Shown one piece after another: positions 17,493 through 26,646 of a stretch of DNA of 64,000 nt (its first letter is position 1; each line of letters opens with the position of its first letter). Source of the stretch: Myxococcaceae bacterium (GTDB lineage: Bacteria; Myxococcota; Myxococcia; Myxococcales; Myxococcaceae). Under the pieces are notes generated by a model. That model saw only the letters and a list, made by a program, of their open reading frames with translations. It did not search any database and was not told where the DNA came from. The translations under genes and the position numbers were made by a program. The DNA is taken from contig JADGRA010000014.1 in assembly GCA_017881265.1 (NCBI GenBank), positions 162,150 to 226,149 of the forward strand, read 5' to 3'.

Positions 17493-18218
17493 CTAGGAGG
17501 CGACCTGCTCCCAAAGGGCGATGCCGCCCAGAAGGCCCGCGTTGTTGGAGACAATCTTCACGTGGGGCGGCAGCTGCACGGTGATGTGCTTGGCGTTGCC
17601 GCCGCCGAGGTAGAGGAAGCGCGGGTTGAAGATGGGCTCCACTTGCGCCACCACCTTCGCCACCCGGCGGTTCCACTTCTTCTTTCCCACCCGCTCGAGG
17701 GCACCCTTGCCGATGTACTCCTCGTACGTCTTGTCCCCCTTGAAGGGATGGTGGGCGAGCTCGATGTTGGGCACGTAGCGGCCGTCGATGAAGAGGGCGC
17801 ACCCCATGCCCGTGCCGAACGTCAGCGCCATCTCGACGCCCTTGCCCCGGACAACGCCATAGCCCTGGACGCCGGCGTCGTTGATGACGCGGGTCGGCCG
17901 CCGCAGCAGCCGGGTCAGGGTGCGAGCCATCGGAAAATCCAGCCATTGGGGGTGCAGGTTGTGCGCGGTGTGGGTGACGCCGTCGATGCACACGCCGGGA
18001 AAGCCGACGGAGACCCGCTCGAAAGCCCCCAGCGGTAGCACCAGCTTCTGCAGGGCCCGCAGGACGGCCTGGGGGGTGGCGGGACGGGGCGTCTCCACCC
18101 GCACCCGTTCGGTGAGCGGCTTTCCCTTAGAATCCACAATCAGGGCCTTGAGGCCCGTCCCGCCGATGTCGATGCAGAGCGTCCGGGGAACGGCCACGTC
18201 CGTCGCAGGAGGGTCCAT
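17493..18218 (-). CDS. ROK-family sugar kinase (polyphosphate glucokinase-like)
   Basis: A 241-residue ROK/ASKHA kinase. The N-terminal phosphate-binding loop is [16 protein letters not shown]; a [10 protein letters not shown] loop, the catalytic Asp motif [11 protein letters not shown], and the adenosine/phosphate loop [14 protein letters not shown] follow. The length and the absence of the ROK zinc motif match actinobacterial and myxobacterial polyphosphate/ATP glucokinases (PpgK), so glucose phosphorylation is likely. The donor (polyphosphate versus ATP) cannot be read from sequence. The ATG at 18218 is chosen by homology. It faces away from the kinase gene at 18348. Confidence 0.85.
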   Translation of the reverse strand: MDPPATDVAVPRTLCIDIGGTGLKALIVDSKGKPLTERVRVETPRPATPQAVLRALQKLVLPLGAFERVSVGFPGVCIDGVTHTAHNLHPQWLDFPMARTLTRLLRRPTRVINDAGVQGYGVVRGKGVEMALTFGTGMGCALFIDGRYVPNIELAHHPFKGDKTYEEYIGKGALERVGKKKWNRRVAKVVAQVEPIFNPRFLYLGGGNAKHITVQLPPHVKIVSNNAGLLGGIALWEQVAS

Positions 18219-18347
18219 GGAGGGCCATCCTCGGCATGGTCCGCCCGGCAGAGGCAAGCACTTCCGCCCAGGAGGCGCCCTCGGACCCACCCGTTTGACC
18301 CCCCTGCCAGCGACTCCCTAGGCTCTAGGCCTTTCTCCCCTTTCCGC

Positions 18348-19457
18348 ATGCCGCCCAAAGTCATCGGCCCATACCGAGTCTTGGAGACGCTCGGCAGTGG
18401 CGGTGCGGGCACCGTCTACCGAGCGCTCGACCGTCGCACCGGCGAGCCCGTCGCCCTGAAGCTGCTTTCCACCGGACCGGCCCTCGACCCGCGCGCCGCA
18501 CGCCGGCTGGCGCGCGAATTCGAGACGCTGTCGGAACTCTCCCACCCCAACGTCGTGAAAGTCTTCGACACCGGCGTCCACCATGGCTACCCGTACCTGG
18601 CTATGGAACTGGTGGACGGCCTCACGCTTCGCAACTACCTGGACCTCGACGCTCCCGGCCCGAAGCGCCCGCGGCCCGTCAGCCCACGGGTCGCCGACGT
18701 CCCCTGGCAGGACAGCGACACCGGGGAGTGGAGCGGACCCCGCACCTTCACCCTCAGCCAGCTCGGCGAGGAGCCCCCCAGCGACGATGCGGCCTTCGGG
18801 ACGGGGCCGGACAGCCTGCGGGCCCTGGCCGATGCCGTCGACGAGCCGGACACCAACGAGTCGCGCGACGTGTCCCTCCCCTACGCACTCGAGCCCACCG
18901 GCGAGCTCCCCACGTTGCCGGCCATCGCGCCGGTAGACACGGCGTTCCTCAACGGACCGGAGCGCACGGCGCGGCTGCGCGACGCAATGCTGCAGCTGTG
19001 TGACGCGCTCAGCTACGTCCACGGCCATGGCCTCATCCACCGGGACCTCAAGCCAAGCAACGTGATGGTGGATGGCGACAAGGTGGTGCGCCTCATGGAC
19101 TTCGGCCTGGCCAAGTTTCTCGCCGAGGACGGGGCGGTCACCGCCGGCGGGCGCCTGGTGGGCACCTTCCGCTACATGGCGCCGGAGCAGATTCTCGGGG
19201 AGTCGGTCGACCCGCGGGCGGACCTCTACAGCCTCGGCGTCATCCTCTATGAGTTGCTGACCGGCCGACCGCCCTTCGACGCCCGCACGCCCCCGGAGCT
19301 GTGGCGGAAGGTGCTGGAAACCGAGGCGCCGCTGGTGGCGGCTCTCAACCCAGGGAGCGACCCCCTGTTGGCACGCATCGCCCAGCGCCTCATTCGCAAG
19401 GAGCCCGCCGAGCGCTTCCAGACGGCCGAGGAAGTCCACGAGGCGCTCTCGGAATGA
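18348..19457 (+). CDS. Hanks-type Ser/Thr protein kinase with hinge insertion
   Basis: A 369-residue cytoplasmic kinase without transmembrane segment. Glycine loop [12 protein letters not shown] (15-26), VALK Lys38, helix-C Glu57, [10 protein letters not shown] (231-240), DFGLAKF (251-257), and the [10 protein letters not shown] activation segment are all intact, so it should be active. Between the hinge (about 97) and helix E (about 207) lies an extra region of roughly 105 residues, rich in Pro, Asp and Ser, absent from ordinary kinases. Starts at an ATG at 18348. The stop overlaps the RluD-type gene (ATGA), so the two are coupled; substrate unknown. Confidence 0.92.
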   Translation: MPPKVIGPYRVLETLGSGGAGTVYRALDRRTGEPVALKLLSTGPALDPRAARRLAREFETLSELSHPNVVKVFDTGVHHGYPYLAMELVDGLTLRNYLDLDAPGPKRPRPVSPRVADVPWQDSDTGEWSGPRTFTLSQLGEEPPSDDAAFGTGPDSLRALADAVDEPDTNESRDVSLPYALEPTGELPTLPAIAPVDTAFLNGPERTARLRDAMLQLCDALSYVHGHGLIHRDLKPSNVMVDGDKVVRLMDFGLAKFLAEDGAVTAGGRLVGTFRYMAPEQILGESVDPRADLYSLGVILYELLTGRPPFDARTPPELWRKVLETEAPLVAALNPGSDPLLARIAQRLIRKEPAERFQTAEEVHEALSE

Positions 19458-20374
19458 CGCGGACGGTGCACCTGCCGCCCGAGGCAGATGGACGCCGACT
19501 CGACGTGGTGGTGGCCGAAGTGCTCGGGCTGTCCCGGGCCCGGGTGAAATCCCTCTTCGAGACGGGCGCGGTGCGCGTCGACGGCCGCCGTCCCAGCAAG
19601 GGGGACCGGGCGACGGGCGGCGCCCGGCTGGAGGTGGAACTGGCCGAGGAGGCGCCGCCCCTGGTGCCAGAGCCGGGACTGGCGCTTCACCTCCTGTATG
19701 AAGACACCTGGCTGCTCGCGGTGGACAAGCCGGCGGGGGTGCCCTCCCACCCGCTGAAGCTCGGGGAGACGGGGACGGTGGCCAATGCCCTGGTGGCGCG
19801 TTTTCCGGAGGTCGCCCTGGCCGCCGAGGAAGTCCGCGAGGGAGGGCTGGTCCACCGCCTCGACATCGACACCTCCGGCGTGCTGCTCGCCGCGCGGGAC
19901 CGCCACAGCTGGGAGACGGTCCGGGGCCTGTTCCGCGACCGCGCGGTGGACAAGCGCTACTGGGCGCTGGTGTCGGGGCCCATCGGCGACGTGGGGACCA
20001 TCGACTTGCCGCTGCGCCACAAGGGCGAGACCCGGGTGGAGCCGGCAGTGGACGGCGGCGAGGAAGGCCGCGAGGCCCTCAGCGAATTCCACGTCCTACA
20101 GCGCTCCGGGGAGCTCGCCCTGGTGGAGGTGCGCATCCTGACGGGCGTCCTGCACCAGGTGCGCGCCCACCTGGCCGCCATCGGCGCCCCGGTGGTGGGC
20201 GACGCCCTCTACGGCGGCCGCACCTTCCCGGGGCTCCCGCGCTTCTTCCTGCACGCGCGCTCCTTGGGGCTGGTGCACCCGGCGACCGCGGTGCGCCTGC
20301 AGCTGCAAAGCCCGCTGCCCGCGGAGCTGAGCCGCACCCTCGCCGCGGCCGACATTCGCCCGCCGGCCGGGTGA
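19454..20374 (+). CDS. RluD-type 23S rRNA pseudouridine synthase
   Basis: A 306-residue RluA/RluD-family pseudouridine synthase. An S4-like RNA-binding domain lies at about 12-50 ([22 protein letters not shown]). The catalytic domain has [15 protein letters not shown] with nucleophile Asp137, then [22 protein letters not shown]. It isomerises uridines in large-subunit rRNA or tRNA; exact target among RluA/C/D-like enzymes cannot be told from sequence. The ATG at 19454 overlaps the kinase stop by four bases. The catalytic motif reads RLDIDTSG against the common RLDxxTSG, so it is intact. Confidence 0.93.
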   Translation: MTRTVHLPPEADGRRLDVVVAEVLGLSRARVKSLFETGAVRVDGRRPSKGDRATGGARLEVELAEEAPPLVPEPGLALHLLYEDTWLLAVDKPAGVPSHPLKLGETGTVANALVARFPEVALAAEEVREGGLVHRLDIDTSGVLLAARDRHSWETVRGLFRDRAVDKRYWALVSGPIGDVGTIDLPLRHKGETRVEPAVDGGEEGREALSEFHVLQRSGELALVEVRILTGVLHQVRAHLAAIGAPVVGDALYGGRTFPGLPRFFLHARSLGLVHPATAVRLQLQSPLPAELSRTLAAADIRPPAG

Positions 20375-20429
20375 CGGGCCCTCTAGGCGACCGCGGAGGA
20401 AGGGACGGCCCGGAAGCCCGCCGTGTGCT

Positions 20430-21071
20430 TCAGGGCTGCACGGAGACGACGCCGCGCTGGGCCATGGCGTCGATGATGATTTTCGCCCAGCCGGCCATCT
20501 CCTGGTTGAGGGAGGTCGGGTTGGTGGTCTGCGTCGTCCCGGACCACACCATCTCCAGCTTGGCCGCGTCGAAAACGTCCGTCTCCACCGTCACGACGGT
20601 GGTGGTGGTGGCCATGGGCGGGACGTAGTCATAGCCCCAGGCCGAGCCGTAGTAGCCGTAGAAGCCTCCGTAGTAGACGGGGGCGGCCGTCGCGTAGACA
20701 TAGCCTTGGGTGTAGCTGACGTTGGTGTTGGTGCCGAGGAAGCGCGTCGCCAGCACGGCGTCCGCCCCGGATTGACGGATGGCAGCCTCGAGCTTGTCGT
20801 TGGGCACCTGGCCGTCCTGCGGAATCAGCGTGTAGCTGGAGATGGCCGTCACCCCGCGCGCGAAGAGTTGGTAGGAGAAGGCGTCCTCGAATGTCCGGCG
20901 CCGGCCTCCGTCGCGCGTGACGGCGATGACGAGCACCTTGTGGAAGCCGGTGGGGATGTAGCCCGGCAGCTGCCAGGCACTCACCAGCTTCGTGCTCGGC
21001 CCCGACGCGCAGGAGGTGAAGAGGCCGCAGAAGAGGGCGGCGGCCATGAGGGACGTGCGGTACAGGCGCAT
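20430..21071 (-). CDS. Lipoprotein, DUF4136-like
   Basis: A 213-residue lipoprotein with a signal and lipobox ending GLFTSC. The mature region has alternating hydrophobic strands, a Tyr/Gly-rich loop (PVYYGGFYGYYGSAWGYDY, central) and the pattern ETDVFDAAKLEMVWSGTTQT...IIIDAMAQRGVV. This resembles periplasmic lipoproteins of the DUF4136 kind. The start at ATG 21071 has AAGGGAGA upstream. Function is unknown; an outer-membrane or periplasmic location is the only firm inference. Confidence 0.82.
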   Translation of the reverse strand: MRLYRTSLMAAALFCGLFTSCASGPSTKLVSAWQLPGYIPTGFHKVLVIAVTRDGGRRRTFEDAFSYQLFARGVTAISSYTLIPQDGQVPNDKLEAAIRQSGADAVLATRFLGTNTNVSYTQGYVYATAAPVYYGGFYGYYGSAWGYDYVPPMATTTTVVTVETDVFDAAKLEMVWSGTTQTTNPTSLNQEMAGWAKIIIDAMAQRGVVSVQP

Positions 21072-21153
21072 GAAGGGTTCTCCCTTGGGGGGGGACGGCA
21101 AGCAGGTGCGGCGCACCGTAGCACCGCCGGAGGCCGTGCCAGCCACCCCTTTT

Positions 21154-21588
21154 TTACCGCGCCGGCGCTGCCTCGCCGCCACCCTTGCCCGTCGCCGGCG
21201 GAAACTGCACCGACACGTCTGCATCCGGCCCGGTGCCCCCGGGCACACCGTCGCGTCCCAGCGTCCAGATGCGCGCCGAGCCACCGTCGCTTTCATACTG
21301 GTAGGGGCGGCCCCAGCCGTCGTTGCCCACCCGGGCCACATATTTGGGGGCAAGCCGTCCGAGGCCGTCCGTCGTGGAGGGGAAATGCCCGGTGTCCATG
21401 CGGTACAGCTTCGCGGCGTTGAGCAGATTGCGCAGCCGGTAGGGTTCCAGCAACTCCGGCGGCTGCGCCAGCGTCCGGTACAACACCCAGCAGCCGCCGA
21501 AACTGGCCAGCACCACGGCCACCGCGAAGAGACGGGCCCGCACCCTGCGCTGGTGTGCTGCCTGGGCCCGCTCCTCGGGTGCACCCAT
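21154..21588 (-). CDS. Orphan GspG-like pseudopilin domain protein, no prepilin signal
   Basis: A 144-residue protein with one N-terminal membrane helix (about 19-38). Its C-terminal domain is like the major pseudopilin GspG: LRNLLNAAKLYRMDTGHFPSTTDGLG, VGNDGWGRPYQYES, and a GRDGVPGGTGPDADV loop, the same calcium-loop motif as GspG at 51312. It lacks the G|FTLIE prepilin cleavage site, so it is probably not processed by PilD-type peptidase. The ATG at 21588 is chosen by fold; the frame is open upstream. It is divergent from dinB. Its role may be to interact with a secretion system elsewhere, such as the gsp cluster in this window. Confidence 0.78.
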   Translation of the reverse strand: MGAPEERAQAAHQRRVRARLFAVAVVLASFGGCWVLYRTLAQPPELLEPYRLRNLLNAAKLYRMDTGHFPSTTDGLGRLAPKYVARVGNDGWGRPYQYESDGGSARIWTLGRDGVPGGTGPDADVSVQFPPATGKGGGEAAPAR

Positions 21589-21696
21589 GTCTTGCCACCC
21601 CCAAAAGGCCAGCAGTCTTGCTCGCCTTGTCCCAGCAGCGCCACGGGCGGCGCCCCGAGGGCAGCCCGGGCCGCTACACTGCCCTTCTAGGCCCCC

Positions 21697-22926
21697 ATGG
21701 ACAGCCCGCGCGCCATCCTCCATTTGGACATGGACGCTTTCTACGCCTCGGTGGAGCAGCGGGATGACCCGGCGCTGCGTGGCCGCCCTGTCATCGTCGG
21801 CGGTCACCCCAAGCGCGGGGTGGTGCTTGCTGCCAGCTACCAGGTGCGGCCCTTTGGCGTGCGGAGCGCCATGCCGATGGCGCGGGCGCTTCGTCTGGCG
21901 CCGGACGCGGTGGTGGTACCGCCCCGTTTCACGGCCTACGCGGAGGCCAGCGAACAGGTGTTCGCCATCTTCGAGCGCTACACCCCGCTGGTGGAGCCGC
22001 TCTCTCTGGACGAGGCCTTCCTCGACGTCAGTGGCTCGCGCAGCCTCTTCGGCCTGCCTGGAGCCCTTGCCAGCCGCATCCGCGCGGAGGTGGCGCGCGA
22101 GGTGGGGCTGCCCTGTTCTGCCGGCATCGCGGCGGTGAAATTCGTCGCCAAGGTGGCCAGCGACCTCGCCAAGCCGGATGGCCAGCGCGAGGTGCCGGTG
22201 GCCGAAACGCAAGCCTTCCTGGCACCCTTGCCGGTGGCCCGACTGTGGGGCGTCGGGCCGAAGCTGGAGGCCACGCTGTTCGCCCTGGGCCTGCGGACGG
22301 TGGGGGACGTCGCCCGGGCCAGCCCCGAATTCCTCTTCGAGCAGCTCGGCGACATGGGCCGGCACCTCGCCGCCCTGGCCCGCGGCGAGGACGACCGGCC
22401 GGTGGTGCCAGACCGCCAGGCGAAAAGCATCGGCGCCGAGGACACCTTCGCCGAGGACACGGCGTCGCCCGAGGTGCTGCAGCGGGCCCTCCACGCCCAG
22501 GCGCTGCGCGTCGGACGGCGGCTGCGGCGCGCCGGGCTGAGGGCCCGCACCGTGCAGCTGAAGGTGAAGCTTTCCGACTTCACCCTCTTCACCCGGCGGC
22601 GGACGCTCGAGTCGGCCACCGACGACGGGCAGCGGCTGTACCGCGAGGCGGTCAAGCTCCTCGTCCGCCTCCGCCTCTCCTCCGCGGTGCGACTCACCGG
22701 CGTCTCCGCCCAGGAACTCGTTGGCGACCGGTCCCAGCTGGGCTTGTTCGCCGAGCCGGAGGCACGCACCGACAGACTCAACGCGGCACTCGACGCCATC
22801 GCCGCCCGCTATGGCCAGGGCGCCGTGACGCCAGCAGACGTCGCCAGCCTCGAGGCGGACACCGAGGAGGACGAGGCGCGCCGGCGCGTGGGGGGCGCGC
22901 GCTTCGACGTCCCCCCGGACCGCTAA
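21697..22926 (+). CDS. dinB: DNA polymerase IV (Y-family)
   Basis: A 409-residue translesion DNA polymerase. Catalytic carboxylates are in HLDMDAFYASVE at the N-terminus and SLDEAFLDVSG around residue 107. A helix-hairpin-helix segment follows (VARLWGVGPKLEATLFALGLRTVGDVA), then the little-finger domain. It adds nucleotides opposite damaged bases with low fidelity. No clear C-terminal beta-clamp motif is obvious, although QLGLFAE near residue 347 is clamp-motif-like. The ATG start at 21697 is unambiguous. It is convergent with the arylamine N-acetyltransferase gene, five bases apart. Confidence 0.95.
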   Translation: MDSPRAILHLDMDAFYASVEQRDDPALRGRPVIVGGHPKRGVVLAASYQVRPFGVRSAMPMARALRLAPDAVVVPPRFTAYAEASEQVFAIFERYTPLVEPLSLDEAFLDVSGSRSLFGLPGALASRIRAEVAREVGLPCSAGIAAVKFVAKVASDLAKPDGQREVPVAETQAFLAPLPVARLWGVGPKLEATLFALGLRTVGDVARASPEFLFEQLGDMGRHLAALARGEDDRPVVPDRQAKSIGAEDTFAEDTASPEVLQRALHAQALRVGRRLRRAGLRARTVQLKVKLSDFTLFTRRRTLESATDDGQRLYREAVKLLVRLRLSSAVRLTGVSAQELVGDRSQLGLFAEPEARTDRLNAALDAIAARYGQGAVTPADVASLEADTEEDEARRRVGGARFDVPPDR

Positions 22927-22931
22927 GCCCT

Positions 22932-23789
22932 TCAGGCGGCGAGCGTCTGGGCGGTCGGCCCGAGCGGACCGCGCACGCCGTACAGCCGGCGCAGCCGACG
23001 CTCGAGTTCCCCTGCGCCGAGGCGCAGCCGGTGAATGCGCCCACGCCGCGTCTCGATGGCGTTCCTGTCGGTCAGCGTCAACCGGCCCCACGGGCGCGCC
23101 AGCGTGAAGACGGCATGCCCAGTGAAGGGCGACGCGGCGGACGTCTGGTGCCAGGCATTCATCCCGGCGAAGGACTGCAGGGAGCGCGGCTCCTGCGAGA
23201 CGCGGAAGAGCGAGCGCCAGTGCTCCCGGACGGCGTGCTCCAGCACCAACTCGTCAGCCTTCTCTGCCTGGACGAGACGGTACCTTCCACTGACGTCGGA
23301 CTGCACCACGGTGGACAGCGGCATCGGCGCCCGGAAGGCGTCTCCAAAGCCGACGTCCACCAGGTACGTCTGGTCCAGCGTCACGGCCAGCGTCAGGTGG
23401 TCATATTCGGGTCCCCATATCCGCTCGTGCTTGCGCCACACGCGGGCGGACAGAAGCGACACCTGGAACCCCATGGCTGACAGGGCCGCGGCAAACAGCG
23501 CATTCAACTCGTAACAGAAGCCGCCCCGGCGCAACTCCACCACCTTGGACCAGGCCCGGTGCACGTCCAGGGGGACGGGCCTTCCCCAGAAGATGTCGAG
23601 ATTCTCAAACGGCACCCGCAACAGGTGCCGCCGCTGCAGCCGGGTGAGAAACGGCAGCGAGGGACGCTCCGCGCGCGCCAGCCCGAGGCGCTGGAGGTAG
23701 GCGGCTAGCTCGGCAGGGCGCAGCTCGACACCCAGGGGGGGGGCGAAAAAAACGGCACCAACGGAATGGTTTGGAACGGGCGACGGCAT
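22932..23789 (-). CDS. nat: Arylamine N-acetyltransferase
   Basis: A 285-residue NAT that transfers acetyl (or other acyl) from CoA to arylamines and hydrazines. The triad is present: Cys92 in RRGGFCYELN, His131 in EYDHLTL, Asp145 in YLVDVGFGD; VPFENLDIFWG lies upstream. The start at ATG 23789 is chosen by family alignment; no strong ribosome-binding site is seen and an upstream GTG exists at 23873. An 8-bp inverted repeat at 23834-23864 lies upstream. The C-terminus faces dinB. Confidence 0.9.
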   Translation of the reverse strand: MPSPVPNHSVGAVFFAPPLGVELRPAELAAYLQRLGLARAERPSLPFLTRLQRRHLLRVPFENLDIFWGRPVPLDVHRAWSKVVELRRGGFCYELNALFAAALSAMGFQVSLLSARVWRKHERIWGPEYDHLTLAVTLDQTYLVDVGFGDAFRAPMPLSTVVQSDVSGRYRLVQAEKADELVLEHAVREHWRSLFRVSQEPRSLQSFAGMNAWHQTSAASPFTGHAVFTLARPWGRLTLTDRNAIETRRGRIHRLRLGAGELERRLRRLYGVRGPLGPTAQTLAA

Positions 23790-23833
23790 GGACTGGGGGG
23801 GACGGAGGACCGGCTTCCAGCGTCCATTGGATG

Positions 23834-23864
23834 TTGACCGCGGGCGAAAGTTGCGGGCGGTCAA
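23834..23864. promoter_or_regulatory. Inverted repeat upstream of nat (operator-like)
   Basis: TTGACCGC at 23834-23841 and its exact reverse complement GCGGTCAA at 23857-23864 are separated by 15 bp, a 31-bp dyad about 45 bp upstream of the chosen nat start and 66 bp downstream (on the opposite side) of the pcnB stop. The spacing, with half-site centres 23 bp (about two helical turns) apart, fits a dimeric regulator. The flanking stretch is unusually A/T-rich for this genome, as expected of a promoter. No regulator is identified and no bound protein can be named. Confidence 0.4.
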
Positions 23865-23899
23865 GGAAAACACAGGTTCTCGGTGGTTTGTTAGAAAAT

Positions 23900-25528
23900 T
23901 TAGCCGGGCGGGGGACTTCCACCCGGGGCGCCCCCACCGGCCGGCCGGCTCCCTCCCCCGGGTCCGCCGCGGCCACCGCGGCGGCGCCGCCGGCGCCGCC
24001 GCCCCGGGGGGGCGGGACTTCCCGGGGCGAGCACGGGCGCCTGACCCGACTGCCAGGCGGCGAGTTCCGCAGCCCCCTGCCCCGTCGCCTCCACCGTGCA
24101 GGCGAACACCGTCAGCGACTCGTTGAAGAGGGGGTGACGGCGGAAGCTGCCCAGGCTTCCGCGGCGCCGCCGCTGTCCGGACAGTGTCGCCTGGGCCAGC
24201 AGCATCATCCGGCAGCGCTCGGCGATGCGCCGCGGTAGCCGGGCCGTGCGCACGAATTCCTGCAGCAGGGCCTCGATGGCCTCCGGCACGGCGCTCGGGG
24301 CGTCCGGGGCCGACTCCGGCGCCGTCCCCATGACCGGGACCAGCAACACCGCGAGCAGCACGGCGTCCTCGAGGGTCTGGCCGGCCTTCACCCGGGCGTC
24401 CGCCGCGCGTGCGAAGGCGGCCAGCGTTTTCTCGCCCTCGGCCCCGTGCTCCTTGAGGTACGTGTCCAGCGGCGGAAGCAAGAAGCGCAGCGCATCCAGG
24501 GCAAACAGCAAGGCCAGCCCGGGCGCTGCGACGCCTCCGCGCAGGATGCGGAAGGTGTCTTCCAAAAGCCGGGGCGGAGCGCAGCGGGGGAGGTCCTCCA
24601 CCGCGCCTTCCATCGCCGCGTAGGTGCGCGGTTCAATATCGAATTCGAGCCTGGAGCCAAACCTCACCGCTCGCAGGATGCGAACCGGGTCCTCCCGCAT
24701 CCGGCGTTCGGGGTCGCCAATGGTGCGCACCAGACGCTCGGCGAGGTCGCGGCGACCCCGGACGAAGTCCAGCACCCGCCCCTCGGCCACGTCGTAGAAG
24801 AGGCCGTTGATGGTGAAGTCCCGCCGGCGCGCGTCCTGCTCGGCGGTGCCGAAGACGTTGTCGTCCCCGATGAGCAGGTCGTCCGAGCGCTCCTCGACCG
24901 GCACCGCCTCCATCGGGTCGAGGTCGGTGATGGGGTTGGCGCGGAAGGTGGAGACCTCGATGATTTTCCCGTCCCGGAAGTAGACGTGGGCGAGGCGAAA
25001 CCGGCGGCCGATGAGTCGGCAATTGCGGAAGATGCCACGCACCTCGCTGGGCAGCGCGCTGGTGGCGATGTCGAAGTCCTTTGGCGTGCGGCCCACCAAG
25101 AGGTCCCGGACGCAGCCGCCCACCAGGTACGCTTGGTGCCCGTTCTGGTGCAGCCGGTTGACGACCTTCACCGCGTCGATGTCCAGCGCCGCCGGGTCAA
25201 TCTCGGCCTCGGCGCTGGCCGCCGCCTGCGGCACCGAGGCGTCCAGGTGGTCGGACTCGGACTCCCACAGCACCGCCGGCACCGGCTCGGGCTCTTTCGC
25301 GTCCGAGGGCGGGGGCGGCTCCGGGACGGGGGCGTCCAGGGGGTCCGGCCCCTCCGCCTCGGCGTCCTCGTCGCCGTCCTCTCCCTCTGCGTCCTCGCCT
25401 TCCCTGTCCTCGTCGGCGGACAGCTCGCGCGGCTGCTCTGCCGGCGGCGTCGCCACGCCCGCCTCGTCCCCTTCGGGGGCGGCTGGGCCGTTTGCTGCAG
25501 GAGGGGGGGACGGTGGGTCGTGCGCCAT
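23900..25528 (-). CDS. pcnB: Poly(A) polymerase / CCA-adding-type nucleotidyltransferase (PcnB-like)
   Basis: A 542-residue class II nucleotidyltransferase. The head domain begins around 115 with the motif YLVGGCVRDLLVGRTPKDFDI (Asp pair DFDI), then RRDFTINGLFYD and DPVRILRAVRFGSRL. The arrangement matches PcnB, which polyadenylates RNA for decay, rather than the shorter CCA enzymes. The N-terminal 110 residues are Glu/Asp/Pro-rich and low complexity; the C-terminus (from about 495) is Arg/Gly/Pro-rich and probably binds RNA. The start at ATG 25528 has only a weak ribosome-binding site. It is divergent from the epimerase gene. Confidence 0.9.
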   Translation of the reverse strand: MAHDPPSPPPAANGPAAPEGDEAGVATPPAEQPRELSADEDREGEDAEGEDGDEDAEAEGPDPLDAPVPEPPPPSDAKEPEPVPAVLWESESDHLDASVPQAAASAEAEIDPAALDIDAVKVVNRLHQNGHQAYLVGGCVRDLLVGRTPKDFDIATSALPSEVRGIFRNCRLIGRRFRLAHVYFRDGKIIEVSTFRANPITDLDPMEAVPVEERSDDLLIGDDNVFGTAEQDARRRDFTINGLFYDVAEGRVLDFVRGRRDLAERLVRTIGDPERRMREDPVRILRAVRFGSRLEFDIEPRTYAAMEGAVEDLPRCAPPRLLEDTFRILRGGVAAPGLALLFALDALRFLLPPLDTYLKEHGAEGEKTLAAFARAADARVKAGQTLEDAVLLAVLLVPVMGTAPESAPDAPSAVPEAIEALLQEFVRTARLPRRIAERCRMMLLAQATLSGQRRRRGSLGSFRRHPLFNESLTVFACTVEATGQGAAELAAWQSGQAPVLAPGSPAPPGRRRRRRRRGGRGGPGGGSRPAGGGAPGGSPPPG

Positions 25529-25606
25529 GAGGTTGACGCCCCGCGCCGGAGCGTGATGAAGCCGCTGCCGCTTTACACGATTTCGCCCGCCGGAGGGAGT
25601 CGTCCT

Positions 25607-26638
25607 GTGCGAACGCTGGTGACGGGGGCAACGGGCTTGATTGGCGCCAACCTCGTGCGCCGCCTTGCGCGCGATGGCACCCGTCCCCGGGTGTTGCTGC
25701 CGGCAGGCACCGAGCGCCACGCCCTGGCCGGGGTGGACGTGGAAGCAGTGCCGGGCGACGTACGGGACGCCCACTCGCTGGCCAAGGCGATGGTGGGGGT
25801 GTCGCGCGTCTACCATGCGGCTGGCCACATCCGCTTCGACGACGCCGGACGGCTTCTGCTGTGGAGCATCAACGTCGAGGGCACGCGCCAAGTCCTGCAG
25901 GCGGCCCGCAGCGCCGGTGTGGAGCGGCTGGTGCATGTCTCGAGCAGTGTCGCGGTCGGCGCGGGCCCCTTGTATGAGCCGGCCACCGAGGAGAGCGACT
26001 TTCCGACGGCGGGCGGCACGCCCTATGCGGAGAGCAAACGGGCTTCGGAGAAGCTGGCGGCCGGCGACTGGGGGGACCTGGACGTCGTCATCACCAACCC
26101 GACCTTCGTGGTCGGCGCGTACGGAACCGGCGCCAGCAGCGCCGAGGTGGTGCGGCTCGTGGCCTCCGGGCTGCTCCGGGCCTACCCCCCTGGCGGCACC
26201 AACTTCGTCACTGCCGAGGACGTGGCGGACGGACTGGTGCTGGCGATGGAGCGCGGAACCAGCGGCGAGCGTTACATCCTCGGCGGGGAGAACCTCACCT
26301 ACCGCGCCTTCCTGACCCAGGTGGCCGAGGAGTGCGGCACCGCCGGCCCAGCCGTCCGGCTGCCCGGCTGGGCCGCCCGGGGCCTCGGGCGGGCCGGAGA
26401 CGTGCTCGGCCGCCTTACCTCGGCGCGCCTCGGCTGGGTGAACACCCCCTTTCTGGCTGGCCTGTTCGAGGCGGCCTACGTCTCCTCCAGCAAGGCGGAA
26501 CGCGCACTGGGGTACCAGCCGCGACCCATCCGCCGCGGCATCCGAGAAGCGCTCCGCTGGTACCAGGAACAGGGGCGGCTGCGGCGAGACCGCCCACTCA
26601 CGCCGCGCGGCCTGGTGGAGCCGGGCGGTCTGGGCTGA
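25607..26638 (+). CDS. NAD(P)-dependent SDR epimerase/reductase (dihydroflavonol-reductase-like)
   Basis: A 343-residue extended SDR protein. The Rossmann motif MRTLVTGATGLIGANLV starts at residue 1, giving GATGLIG at 7-13, and the catalytic YxxxK is in TPYAESKRASEKL. It resembles HpnA and dihydroflavonol-4-reductase-type enzymes that act on sterol, hopanoid or sugar-nucleotide-like substrates; the substrate cannot be given. The GTG at 25607 has a GGAGGG site 8 nt upstream and matches the family start; an ATG at 25556 is less supported. Convergent with the NHL protein gene (8 bp gap). Confidence 0.88.
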   Translation: MRTLVTGATGLIGANLVRRLARDGTRPRVLLPAGTERHALAGVDVEAVPGDVRDAHSLAKAMVGVSRVYHAAGHIRFDDAGRLLLWSINVEGTRQVLQAARSAGVERLVHVSSSVAVGAGPLYEPATEESDFPTAGGTPYAESKRASEKLAAGDWGDLDVVITNPTFVVGAYGTGASSAEVVRLVASGLLRAYPPGGTNFVTAEDVADGLVLAMERGTSGERYILGGENLTYRAFLTQVAEECGTAGPAVRLPGWAARGLGRAGDVLGRLTSARLGWVNTPFLAGLFEAAYVSSSKAERALGYQPRPIRRGIREALRWYQEQGRLRRDRPLTPRGLVEPGGLG

Positions 26639-26646
26639 GAGTCGGG

